Assembly: GCA_905221605.1 (NCBI GenBank)
Contig: CAJNDS010002532.1
Coordinates: 200,501 to 264,500, forward strand
DNA length: 64,000 nucleotides
Reading direction: 5' to 3'
Source: Symbiodinium natans
Taxonomy: Eukaryota > Sar > Dinophyceae > Suessiales > Symbiodiniaceae
Shown: in pieces, positions 40,511-49,559 of the stretch
Layout of the letters: every line of letters begins with the position of its first letter
Position numbering within the stretch: the stretch's first letter is position 1
Translations under genes and position numbers: made by a program
Notes under the pieces: generated by a model
What the model saw: only the letters and a program-made list of their open reading frames with translations
What the model was told of the DNA's origin: nothing
The model's database searches: none

Positions 40511-40722
40511 TCTAACACCGCAACGATCAAAGCGGCCAAGCTCCTCGATGAAATGTTTGCAATCCTGTAGAGCTACGAAGAAGCGGGCGTACTAAAGTTG
40601 CGGAAAGCAAACATTATCTCAATTCAGAAGGATGCGCTTCCGCGAAGCACATTCAAATGCGCCTTCCGTGTTGAATCAACCCGAATCGGCTTGAATCCAA
40701 GACAAAGGAGACATCTCCATTG
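40511..40722 (+). pseudogene. Open frame with a single in-frame TAG
   Basis: The frame reads SNTATIKAAKLLDEMFAIL, then TAG (40568-40570), then SYEEAGVLKLRKANIISIQ and ALPRSTFKCAFRVES to TGA. Protein-like quality is the same on both sides of the TAG, which suggests a disabled exon (or an unrecognised tiny intron). Confidence 0.4.
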
Positions 40723-40859
40723 ATAAAGTTGTGCTGCCAAACAGGACAGTAGCAAGACTGTGACGTGTTTCCAGTGCTACTAGAACAGTTGTAGTTCCAC
40801 AAGGCAAGGAATCTGCTTCGGGCACCACGCCCCTTTTTTTGCGCCGACTGTTGTCCTTA

Positions 40860-41040
40860 TGTATAGTGTATGTATGTATGTAATGTGTATTGATATGTAT
40901 TGATATACATATACTCATATTGTACGTATACATATGTATATATATATATATATACTATACACACACTTGTATGTCGTACTATCTATATATATATATATAT
41001 GTATATGTACGGTTATATTTATATACAATCTGATATACAC
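40860..41040. repeat. TATG / TATA microsatellite
   Basis: Imperfect TATG, TACA and (TA)n. Confidence 0.9.
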
Positions 41041-41132
41041 ACCCCGCCTATAGAAGTGGGAGTTTCCTGATCTCCACTGGGCTCCGTAGAGGATTACCGG
41101 CAAGGAAACACGCAGGTTTGTGTGATAACTCT

Positions 41133-41346
41133 CTTAGGGCTTAGGGTTTAGGGTTTAGGGTTTAGGTTTTATCCAATCTCCAGCTCCCAGCACCAGAAGC
41201 TGAAGCTTGGTTTCGACTGGTGAATCTAGCTCAGGCAACCTCGAAGCCCTTCGAAACCCTAAACCCTAAGCCCTAAACCCTAAAACATAAACCCTAAGCC
41301 CTAAACCCTAAACCCTAAACCCGAAACCCTAAACCCTAAACCCGAA
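41133..41346. repeat. TTTAGGG array, spacer, CCCTAAA array
   Basis: TTTAGGG 41133-41170 and CCCTAAA 41257-41346 (about 13 units) face each other across 86 bp. Confidence 0.95.
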
Positions 41347-41662
41347 GCCAAAACCAGCCCGGCGATGCGCCCGAAGGCGCAAGCAATGGTTGAGATTGCA
41401 GAGGATGAGGCCATGCCAGGGTCTGGGTTCATGTGTCCAAAATACTTTAGAGGCAGCGGCTCAGCTCGTTTTGCCCGGCCTCTGGATCCCCTTTTCCGGA
41501 TGACCATTGTGTGCAGTGAACCCATCTCCTCGTTTTGATCTGCAGAAATCGGAAGACTACGCCTCGTGTCCTGAGCGAAATGCTGCTTACTGAGGAGAAT
41601 GGCTTCTGAACTCAGTATGTTGCTGTGAACTGTGTCTCAGAAGTATCTAAGTCAGCCGAAAA

Positions 41663-41767
41663 ATGCAGGCTCTGCGTCGTCCGCTGCGGACATGGTCCTC
41701 ACAGGCGGAGTTTCTCCACCGACTCAACGCGTGCCATCAACCAAGCCTCAGACATCTCCATGAACCC

Positions 41768-41770
<3 letters not shown>
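41663..41770 (+). CDS. Candidate N-terminal exon
   Basis: From ATG reads MQALRRPLRTWSSQAEFLHR then NACHQPSLRHLHEP before the CA repeat. The Arg-rich, acid-free start would suit an organelle-targeting peptide. An overlapping frame from 41625 also runs into the repeat. Confidence 0.35.
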
Positions 41771-41775
<5 letters not shown>

Positions 41776-41810
<35 letters not shown>

Positions 41811-42172
41811 ACGCACACGCACACGCACACGCACACGCACACGCACACGCACACGCACACGCACACGCACACGCACGCACACGCACACGCACACGCACAC
41901 GCGCAGCACGCGCACGCGCACGCGCACGCACACGCACACGCACACGCACACGCACGCGCACGCGCGCGCGCGCGCGTGCACACGCGCACACGCACACTCA
42001 CGCACACGCGCACGCACACGCTCAAGCGCACGCGCAAGCGCACGGGCATGCGCATGCATGCACACGCACACGCACGCGCACGCACACGCACGCGCGCACC
42101 CACACGCACACACGCACGCATGCACAGGCGAAGGCACAGGAGCAGGCCCGGCGCGGGCGCGGGACAGACACA
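41776..42172. repeat. CACACG / CGCA alternating tract, about 390 bp
   Basis: Alternating pyrimidine-purine almost throughout, with a (CG)n core at 41958-41975; a strong Z-DNA former. All long His/Thr or Arg/Val ORFs here are its translations. Confidence 0.95.
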
Positions 42173-42240
42173 TACAGAGACACACCAAAACGCTCAGATT
42201 CTAACTCACATTGACGCGCTCACGCATGCCCACAAAGCAG

Positions 42241-42478
42241 TCTTGAACAGAAACGTGTCATGTCGCTACTGCGCGATGCATTTGTTCGCAACTGTGAAAA
42301 ACTTCAGTGTCGTCCTTGTCCTGACTTCACCAGCAGCTCTAGTGGTTTCTCTCTCACCTCAGATTTGCTGGAGTGCCCGAACCATCATACAGCTATTCTC
42401 GTGCTGTGCTATCAAGAACACGTCGCAACAAATAGCGGCATGAGACACATCTCCATCGTCAAGTCCCCGAATTGCTGA
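42241..42478 (+). CDS. Exon with stop, 78 codons
   Basis: After cacaaagcag the frame reads LEQKRVMSLLRDAFVRNCE, PCPDFTSSSSGFSLTSDLLE and YQEHVATNSGMRHI to TGA. Probably a terminal exon; helical first third. Unknown family. Confidence 0.5.
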
Positions 42479-42519
42479 ACCAGTTCCCGGCGCTCCAAAA
42501 CCCTCCCAAAGCATCCCAA

Positions 42520-42598
42520 TGCCCTAAACCCTAAACCCTAAACCCTAAGCCCTAAGCCCTAAGCCCTAAACCCTAAACCCTAAACCCTAAACCCTCAG
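42520..42598 (-). repeat. CCCTAAA array
   Basis: About 11 units, three of them CCCTAAG. Confidence 0.95.
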
Positions 42599-42629
42599 GG
42601 CTTGGTGACATTGTGCTGGGCATCAGCAG

Positions 42630-42954
42630 AAGTTCAAGTTGCACCTTCTCGGCTGTCTGAAGCTTGGACAGGATCTTGCATCGGCTTTTCAGCTCTGGGG
42701 AAAATTTACCGTCAACCCCAAGACAATTGCGCCCACGCTTGACCTCAAGAGCGAGACGCTGGAGCCGAAGGGTCTGTCTGGTGATTGAACGGATCATCAG
42801 ACACTAAACGAGGTCTGCCAGCTTGAGTAGCCAGCTACCTGAAAGTCAAAGTGCCACAATGCCGAAGGCTGAAACCTGTCACGGAAGAGCTTCACAGCAG
42901 ACCCAACACGTTCAACGCGCGGAGCCTGGCAAAGCTGTGCAGAATCGACTCTTG
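42630..42954 (+). CDS. Two exons, OPR-like context
   Basis: 42630-42788 reads FKLHLLGCLKLGQDLASAFQ, GKFTVNPKTIAPT and LKSETLEPKG to TGA. About 42868-42954 reads LKPVTEELHSRPNTFNARSL then AKLCRID, before GTAAGG. FNARSLAKLCRID is repeat-like. Confidence 0.5.
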
Positions 42955-43029
42955 GTAAGGCTTGTCCAGGCTGGTCATCACCGCAGTCACAAGGTGTCAC
43001 ACCACGGTCACTTCTCTCCCCAAGCTTGA

Positions 43030-43094
43030 ACTCTAAACCCTGGGCCCTAAACCCCAAACCCTAAACCCTAAACCCGAAACCCTAAACCCTAAAC
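43030..43094 (-). repeat. CCCTAAA array
   Basis: About nine units, ending 22 bp before the acceptor at 43115. Confidence 0.95.
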
Positions 43095-43115
43095 CCACGG
43101 GGGCCCACTCTTCAG

Positions 43116-43193
43116 GATGTTGACCTCGCGACCTTGGTCTTCGCTTTGAAGGATGCATTTCTTGTGGGGCGTTTGTACCTAGGCTTGGCCCTG
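43116..43193 (+). CDS. Exon, helical repeat-like, 26 codons
   Basis: Reads DVDLATLVFALKDAFLVGRL then YLGLAL; acceptor ctcttcag, donor GTGAGG. DLATLVFALKDA again resembles an OPR-type helix. Confidence 0.6.
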
Positions 43194-43374
43194 GTGAGGG
43201 AGCAATGCAAGCACGAGGGCCTTTGATCAGAATGCCATAAACGCAGGAAATGAATGAGCAAAGTGAGTAAGTTTGTGCCCAAATGCCCCCCATCATTTGT
43301 TAATGGGCATGTGGCTCGCTCATGCTAATTTTCATGCAGCTCTCTCCTTCTCTCAGCAGATCCTTGCCTGCAGC

Positions 43375-43697
43375 CCCAAGAAACTGTGTTTCGCAAAGTT
43401 AAACCAGTAAACGAATCGCCCGACGCCTTGATCCACCTTCTGCACCCCCAGAGTTCGTCGCCCTGCGAAGGAGGAACTTTGGCCCTCAGAGCATCAGCAT
43501 GTCAGGTTCGGCGAGGGAAAATGCGTGAACCTCAGCCAAGTCACATTCGGCAGACTCTGGCAGGCAATCCTGCCTCCTCCGAATACGGGCAGAGACCGCC
43601 AGGACTCGCTTCGTGCTCGCTTCGTGCTGCGGCAAGCTTGTCCTCATTGGATTCTACGGGTCAAGGAGTATAACATATCAACAACCCGCACTCATTC
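43375..43697 (+). CDS. Coding segment, two overlapping frames
   Basis: From 43375 (after gcctgcag) one frame reads PQETVFRKVKPVNESPDAL. Another, open from 43431 to TGA at 43695, reads AKEELWPSEHQHVRFGEGK, VNLSQVTFGRLWQAILPPP and RARFVLRQACPHWILRVKEY; it has no internal ATG and reads the more like real protein. A splice or frameshift between them is likely. Confidence 0.45.
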
Positions 43698-43807
43698 ATG
43701 ACGTGTGAGTGAGAGAAGAGAAAGATTAAGATGACTTTGTTGTGTCAACCGACTGTTGGTGTTGGTATAGTCTGCCACCACACCGACAGTGGGTCATGAC
43801 CTTTGTC

Positions 43808-44252
43808 CCTAAACCCTAAACCCTGAACCCTAAACCCTAAAAACCCTCAAAACCCTCAACCCTATTGTTCCTGGGTCCCTAAACCCTAAAAACCCTAAAC
43901 CCTCAACCCTATTGTTCCTGGGTCCCTAAACCCTAAAACCTATACCTGGAGACTGATATCAGGAGACATTTGCCGGCCACTTCGGGGATGTTGCGGCGCG
44001 CAGCCCAGCGAGTTCGGCAGTTGTCTGGGGAATGACAGGGTTTAGGGTTTGGGGTTTGGGGTTTAGGGTTTAGGGTTTTAGGGCTGGGGTTTGGTGTTTC
44101 GAGGTGCGCTCGTTCGACCAGCTCGTGCTCTTGTGTTCAGCAGGGTGTGAGAGAAACTCTAAACCCTAAACCCTAAACCCTAAACCCTAAACCCTAAAAC
44201 CCTAAACCCTAAACCCTAAACCCTAAACCCTAAACCCTAAACCCTAAACCCG
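43808..44252. repeat. Mixed telomere-like arrays
   Basis: CCCTAAA-type at 43808-43946 (with a 41-bp duplicated segment ending attgttcctgggtccctaaa), TTTAGGG at 44038-44095, CCCTAAA at 44157-44252 (13 units). Confidence 0.9.
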
Positions 44253-44258
44253 TGTGAG

Positions 44259-44330
44259 GACACTCTCACGAGATGGCAAGCTCCTGCCGCGGGATGATGC
44301 TCAGCCGGAGCAAAAAAGTCGCAGACAGTT
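44259..44330 (+). CDS. Exon, unknown protein
   Basis: After cgtgtgag reads TLSRDGKLLPRDDAQPEQKS then RRQFA, before a TATA-rich stretch. Confidence 0.45.
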
Positions 44331-44548
44331 TGCATTATATCATATTCTATTATATCATATAATTACTGAATATATCATGTTGATTTATATTCTGTTGTAT
44401 TTGCCGCACGAAATCGCCTGGTCCGTTGTGCTGTTCTAGCCCCAACAGAATGTCAGATGCACTGCAGCCTTAACATAGCGGGAAGGAGAACCGGCCGCCC
44501 GAAACCCGAAACTTGAAACCCCAAACCCCAAACCCCGAACCCTAAACC

Positions 44549-44655
44549 CTGTTGTTCCTTGATGCTGAGAGGCGTATCGCCTGCATTTCCCTGGCGAACC
44601 GGGTGGCCTCCTGCATCAAGGACATGGCCTCACAGCAGCACTCCTTGGGGGCACA
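44549..44655 (+). CDS. Exon, unknown protein
   Basis: Reads LLFLDAERRIACISLANRVA then SCIKDMASQQHSLGA. It begins at the end of a CCCTAAA run and is the last exon before the satellite block. Confidence 0.5.
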
Positions 44656-44699
44656 TTGTCATATTACATTGTATGATTTTGTATGGTAGTTTTTTGTAT

Positions 44700-44752
44700 C
44701 ATATACATATATATATATATACATATATGTATATGTATATGTATATGTATAC

Positions 44753-44811
<59 letters not shown>

Positions 44812-44870
44812 CGTATATGTATATGTATATGTATACGTATATGTATATGTATATGTATATATATATGTGA
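44700..44870. repeat. (TATATG)n microsatellite
   Basis: About 27 hexamer units, some TATACG. Confidence 0.98.
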
Positions 44871-44919
44871 GAGGGACCTTTTGGGTCCATTTCACGTATA
44901 TCACTTGTATGAGGAATTT

Positions 44920-47900
44920 AATTTATTTACCTATTAATTTCTTTAATTTCTTTAATTTCTGGGGCTCTCTTAGGGAAATAAATGAAATTAAAGAAATTAA
45001 TTAATTTCATTAATTTCTTTAATTTCTGGGCCTCTCTGTGCGAAATTAAAGAAATTAATGAAATTAATTAATTTCTTTAATTTCATTAATTTCTTTAATT
45101 TATTTTAATTAGTCCCGTGAGCCGGGGGGGCTCCCCCAATTAATTTCTTTAATTTCTTTAATTTCTGGGCCTCTCTGTGAGAAATTCAAGAAATTAAAGA
45201 AATTAATTCAGGTAGCCCTTCGGGCTTGCGAGACTAATTAAAAGAAATTAAAGAAATTAATGAAATTAATGAAATTAATGAAATTAATGAAATTAATGAA
45301 ATTAATGAAATTAATTAATTTCTTTAATTTCTTTAATTTCTGGGCCTCTCTGTGAGAAATTAAAGAAATTAAAGAAATTAATTAATTTCATTAATTTCTT
45401 TAATTTCCGGGCCTCTCTGTGAGAAATCAAAGAAATTAAAGAAATTAAATAATTTCATTAATTTCTTTAATTTCTGGGCCTCTCTGTGCGAAATTAAAGA
45501 AATTAAAGAAATTAATTAATTTCTTTAATTTCATTAATTTCATTAATTTCTTTAATTTATTTTAATTAGTCCCGTGAGCCGGGGGGCACCCCCCAATTAA
45601 TTTCTTTAATTTCTTTAATTTCTGGGCCTCTCTGTGAGAAATTAAAGAAATTAAAGAAATTAATTCCGGTAGCCCTTCGGGCTTGCGAGACTAATTAAAA
45701 GAAATTAATGAAATTAAAGAAATTAATGAAATTAATTAATTTCTTTAATTTCTTTAATTTCTGGGCCTCTCTGTGAGAAATTAAAGAAATTAAAGAAATT
45801 AATTAATTTCATTAATTTCTTTAATTTCTGGGCCTCTCTGTGAGAAATTAAAGAAATTAAAGAAATTAATTAATTTCATTAATTTCTTTAATTTCTGGGC
45901 CTCTCTGTGCGAAATTAAAGAAATTAAAGAAATTAATTAATTTCTTTAATTTCATTAATTTCATTAATTTCTTTAATTTATTTTAATTAGTCCCGTGAGC
46001 CGGGGGGGCCCCCCCAATTAATTTCTTTAATTTCTTTAATTTCTGGGCCTCTCTGTGAGAAATTAAAGAAATTAAAGAAATTAATTCCGGTAGCCCTTCG
46101 GGCTTGCGAGAAATTAAAAGAAATTAAAGAAATTAAAGAAATTAAAGAAATTAATGAAATTAATTAATTTCTTTAATTTCTTTAATTTCTGGGCCTCTCT
46201 GTGAAAAATTAAAGAAATTAAAGAAATTAATTAATTTCATTAATTTCTTTAATTTCGGGGCCTCTCTGTGAGAAATTAAAGAAATTAAAGAAATTAATTA
46301 ATTTCATTAATTTTTTCATTTCTTTAATTTCTGGGCCTCTCTGTGCGAAATTAAAGAAATTAAAGAAATCAATTAATTTCTTTAATTTCATTAATTTCAT
46401 TAATTTCTTTAATTTATTTTAATTAGTCCCGTGAGCCGGGGGGGGCCCCCCAATTAATTTCTTTAATTTCTTTAATGTCTGGGCCTCTCTGTGAGAAATT
46501 AGAGAAATTAAAGAAATTAATTAATTTCATTAATTTCTTTAATTTCTGGGCCTCTCCGTGAGAAATTAAAGAAATTATATAATTTCATTAATTTCTTTAA
46601 TTTCTGGGCCTCTCTGTGCGAAATTAAAGAAATTAATTAATTTCTTTAATTTCATTAATTTCATTAATTTCTTTAATTTATTTTAATTAGTCCCGTGAGC
46701 CGGGGGGCTACCCCAATTAATTTCTTTAATTTCTTTAATTTCTGTGCCTCTCTGTGAGAAATTAAAGAAATTAAAGAAATTAATTCCGGTAGCCCTTCGG
46801 GCTTGCGAGACTAATCAAAAGAAATTAAAGAAATTAAAGAAATTAATGAAATTAATTAATTTCTTTAATTTCTTTAATTTCTGGGCCTCTCTGTGAGAAA
46901 TTAAAGAAATTAAAGAAATTAATTAATTTCATTAATTTCTTTAATTTCTGGGCCTCTCTGTGAGAAATTAAAGAAATTAAAGAAATTAATTAATTTCATT
47001 AATTTCTTTAATTTCTGGGCCTCTCTGTGCGAAATTAAAGAAATTAAAGAAATTAATTAATTTCATTAATTTCATTAATTTCTTTCATTTATTTTAATTA
47101 GTCCCGTGAGCCGGGGGGGGGCCCCCAATTAACTTCTTTAATTTCTTTAATTTCTGGGCCTCTCTGTGAGAAATTAAAGAAATTAAAGAAATTAATTCCG
47201 GTAGCCCTTCGGGCTTGCGAGACTAATTAAAAGAAATTAAAGAAATTAAAGAAATTAAAAATTAATGAAATTAATTAATTTCTTTAATTTCTTTAATTTC
47301 TGGGCCTCTCTGTGAGAAATTAAAGAAATTAAAGAAATTAATTAATTTCATTAATTTCTTTAATTTCTGGGCCTCTCTGTGAGAAATTAAAGAAATTAAA
47401 GAAATTAATTAATTTCATTAATTTCTTTAATTTCTGGGCCTCTCTGTGCGAAATTAAAGAAATTAAAGAAATTAATTAATTTCTTTAATTTCATTAATTT
47501 CATTAATTTCTTTAATTTATTTTAATTAGTCCCGTGAGCCGGGGGGGGGGCCCCAATTAATTTCTTTAATTTCTTTAATTTCTGGGCCTCTCTGTGAGAA
47601 ATTAAAGAAATTAAAGAAATTAATTCCGGTAGCCCTTCGGGCTTGCGAGACTAATTAAAAGAAATTAATGAAATTAAAGAAATTAAAGAAATTAATGAAA
47701 TTAATGAAATTAATGAAATTAATGAAATTAATTAATTTCTTTAATTTCTCCAATTTCTGGGCCTCTATGTGAGAAATTAAAGAAATTAAAGAAATTAATT
47801 AATTTCATTAATTTCTTTAATTTCTGGGCCTCTCTGTGAGAAATTAATGAAATTAATTTCTGTAGTTTCTCTACTTTCAGAGCCTATCTGTGAGAAATCA

Positions 47901-48130
47901 AAGAAACTAAATACATTAATCAATTTCTTTAATTTGATCAATTTCATTAATTTCTTTTATTTAAACTAATCCCGTGAGCCGGGTAATTAATTTTTGTAAT
48001 TTCTTTATTTTCTAGGCCTCTCTGTGAGAAATTAAAGAAATTAACAAAAAACATCCGGTAGCCGCGTGGGGTTGCGAGACTAACTAAAAGAAATTAAAGA
48101 AAGTAATGAAATTAATTAATTTCTCTGGCT
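44920..48130. repeat. A+T-rich hairpin satellite, about 430-bp higher-order unit
   Basis: Built from TTTAATTTC and its complement GAAATTAAA arranged as perfect hairpins with loop TGGGCCTCTCTGTGAG. Each higher-order unit has four such hairpins plus a module opening with AGTCCCGTGAGCCGGGG and closing with GTAGCCCTTCGGGCTTGCGA. The opening word lies at 45111, 45568, 45989, 46425, 46689, 47100, 47528 and (diverged) 47968. Spacings are 457, 421, 436, 264, 411, 428 and 440. No coding capacity. Confidence 0.95.
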
Positions 48131-48249
48131 TTTTAATTGCTAAGCCTCTCTGTGAGAAATTAGAGAAATTCAAGCAATTAACCATCCTCTTTAATTTCTT
48201 GATTTTCTGGGCCTCTTTAAGCCTTCGTGCATCTTTATCGCGTTCCCTT

Positions 48250-48476
48250 TTCTATCCCCTTACTTTCGTGCTGAAACCATCACCCTTTCTTTCCCTTACT
48301 TTCCCCATTCATCCCTTAAAGAAAGGGACGCCTTCAAGATGTAGGAAGGATTTTTCATATAGTTGTGTGTACAATGGCTTGGTACTAGCGCTCTAATTTT
48401 CAAGAAGCTGTTTTGCATGTAATGTGTGTCACGAGTTTGCTACGTTCATAGGCAGACTATGCAAATACACCCTCTC
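48250..48476. repeat. Long repeat copy A (pairs with 50653-50880)
   Basis: Shares colinear words with 50653-50880: cttactttcgtgctgaaacc, aatggcttggtactagcgct, ggcagactatgcaaatacac. Roughly 70-75 percent similar by eye. Confidence 0.8.
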
Positions 48477-48489
48477 TAAACAAACCATT

Positions 48490-48535
48490 TTCCCTAAACC
48501 CTGAACCCTAAACTCTAAACCCTAAACCCTAAACG
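48490..48535 (-). repeat. CCCTAAA array in the satellite block
   Basis: Five or six units; the only telomere-like array between 44.9 and 55 kb. Confidence 0.9.
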
Positions 48536-48539
48536 CTCA

Positions 48540-48930
48540 AAGACTCCTACGGCCTCCAGGCCCTCTAAGAATCCCAAGTTCTCTAAGACTCCCAAGCCCC
48601 CTACACTTCCTAAGGCCCCGAAGCTCCCCAGGCCCCCTGAGCCCGCCAAGCCTCCTTAAGTCCCGTAAGCTCCCTAAGCTGTCGAAGCCCCCTTACTCCC
48701 TAAACAATTTCGCAGAGCAAGCAGACAGAATTTCAGGACTACAAGCAATCGGTCATGAGCTGTCCTGCAGGCAACGCCTCCACCCAAAGCGTAACTTAAA
48801 ATTTCCCTGATGTTTCCCTGTTGCGCTTTTTTTTGGCCCCGATTGTTTCAGGGAAGTTTTCCCTTGAAACCCCTGTGTAGTACTCAACGCACCGCAAATC
48901 GATGCTTTCGGGCCAATCGTCTTCTAGTTT
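48540..48930. other. Spacer, no gene
   Basis: Degenerate CCCTAAG-like words to 48700, then unique sequence. It contains tcagggaagttttcccttga, which recurs at 50627-50647. Confidence 0.6.
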
Positions 48931-48934
48931 AAAT

Positions 48935-49555
48935 TAGTCCCGTGAGCCGGGTGGGCTCCCCCAATTAATTTCTTTAATTTCTTTAATTTCTGGGTCTCTC
49001 TGTGAGAAATTAAAGAAATTAAAGAAATAAAAAAGAAATTAAAGAAATTAATTCAGGCAGCCGTTCGGGCTTGCGAGACTAATTAAAAGAAATTAATGAA
49101 ATTAAAGAAATGAAAGAAATTAATGAAATTAATGAAATTAATTAATTTCTTCAATTTCTTTAATTTCTGGGCCTCTCTGTGAGAAAATTAAAGAAATTAA
49201 AGAAATTAATTAATTTCATTAATTTCTTTAATTTCGGGGCCTCTCTGTGAGAAATTAAAGAAATTAAAGAAATTAATTAATTTCATTAATTTCTTTAATT
49301 TCTGGGCCTCTCTGTGCGAAATTAAAGAAATTAAAGAAATCAATTAATTTCTTTAAAATTCAAACAATAAAGAAATCAAAGAAATTAAAGAAATTAATGA
49401 AATTCATGAAACTAATTCCGGCAGCTGTTCGGGCTTGCGAGATTAATGAAAACAAATTAAAGAAATTCACAATTCATTAATTTCCGTAACTTCTTCCTGT
49501 CTGTGAGAACAACAAGAAATGCAAGAAGTTAATTCCGGTAGTCGTTCGGGCTTAC
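48935..49555. repeat. Detached, decayed copies of the hairpin satellite
   Basis: Opens with AGTCCCGTGAGCC (48935); closing words at 49058, 49421 and 49538 are progressively mutated. Hairpins are still recognisable. Confidence 0.9.
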
Positions 49556-49559
49556 CAAA

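Noticed and set aside
41699-42443. Long His/Thr, Arg/Val and Cys/Val ORFs on both strands
   Set aside because: They are translations of the CA/CG alternating tract; every frame is open because the repeat lacks stops.
44659-44904. Thr-Tyr and Ile-Cys dipeptide ORFs
   Set aside because: Translation of (TATATG)n.
45105-45240. tRNA gene in the cloverleaf-like module
   Set aside because: No T-arm GTTCRANNC box or usual arm lengths; the middle arm is a long A+T hairpin.
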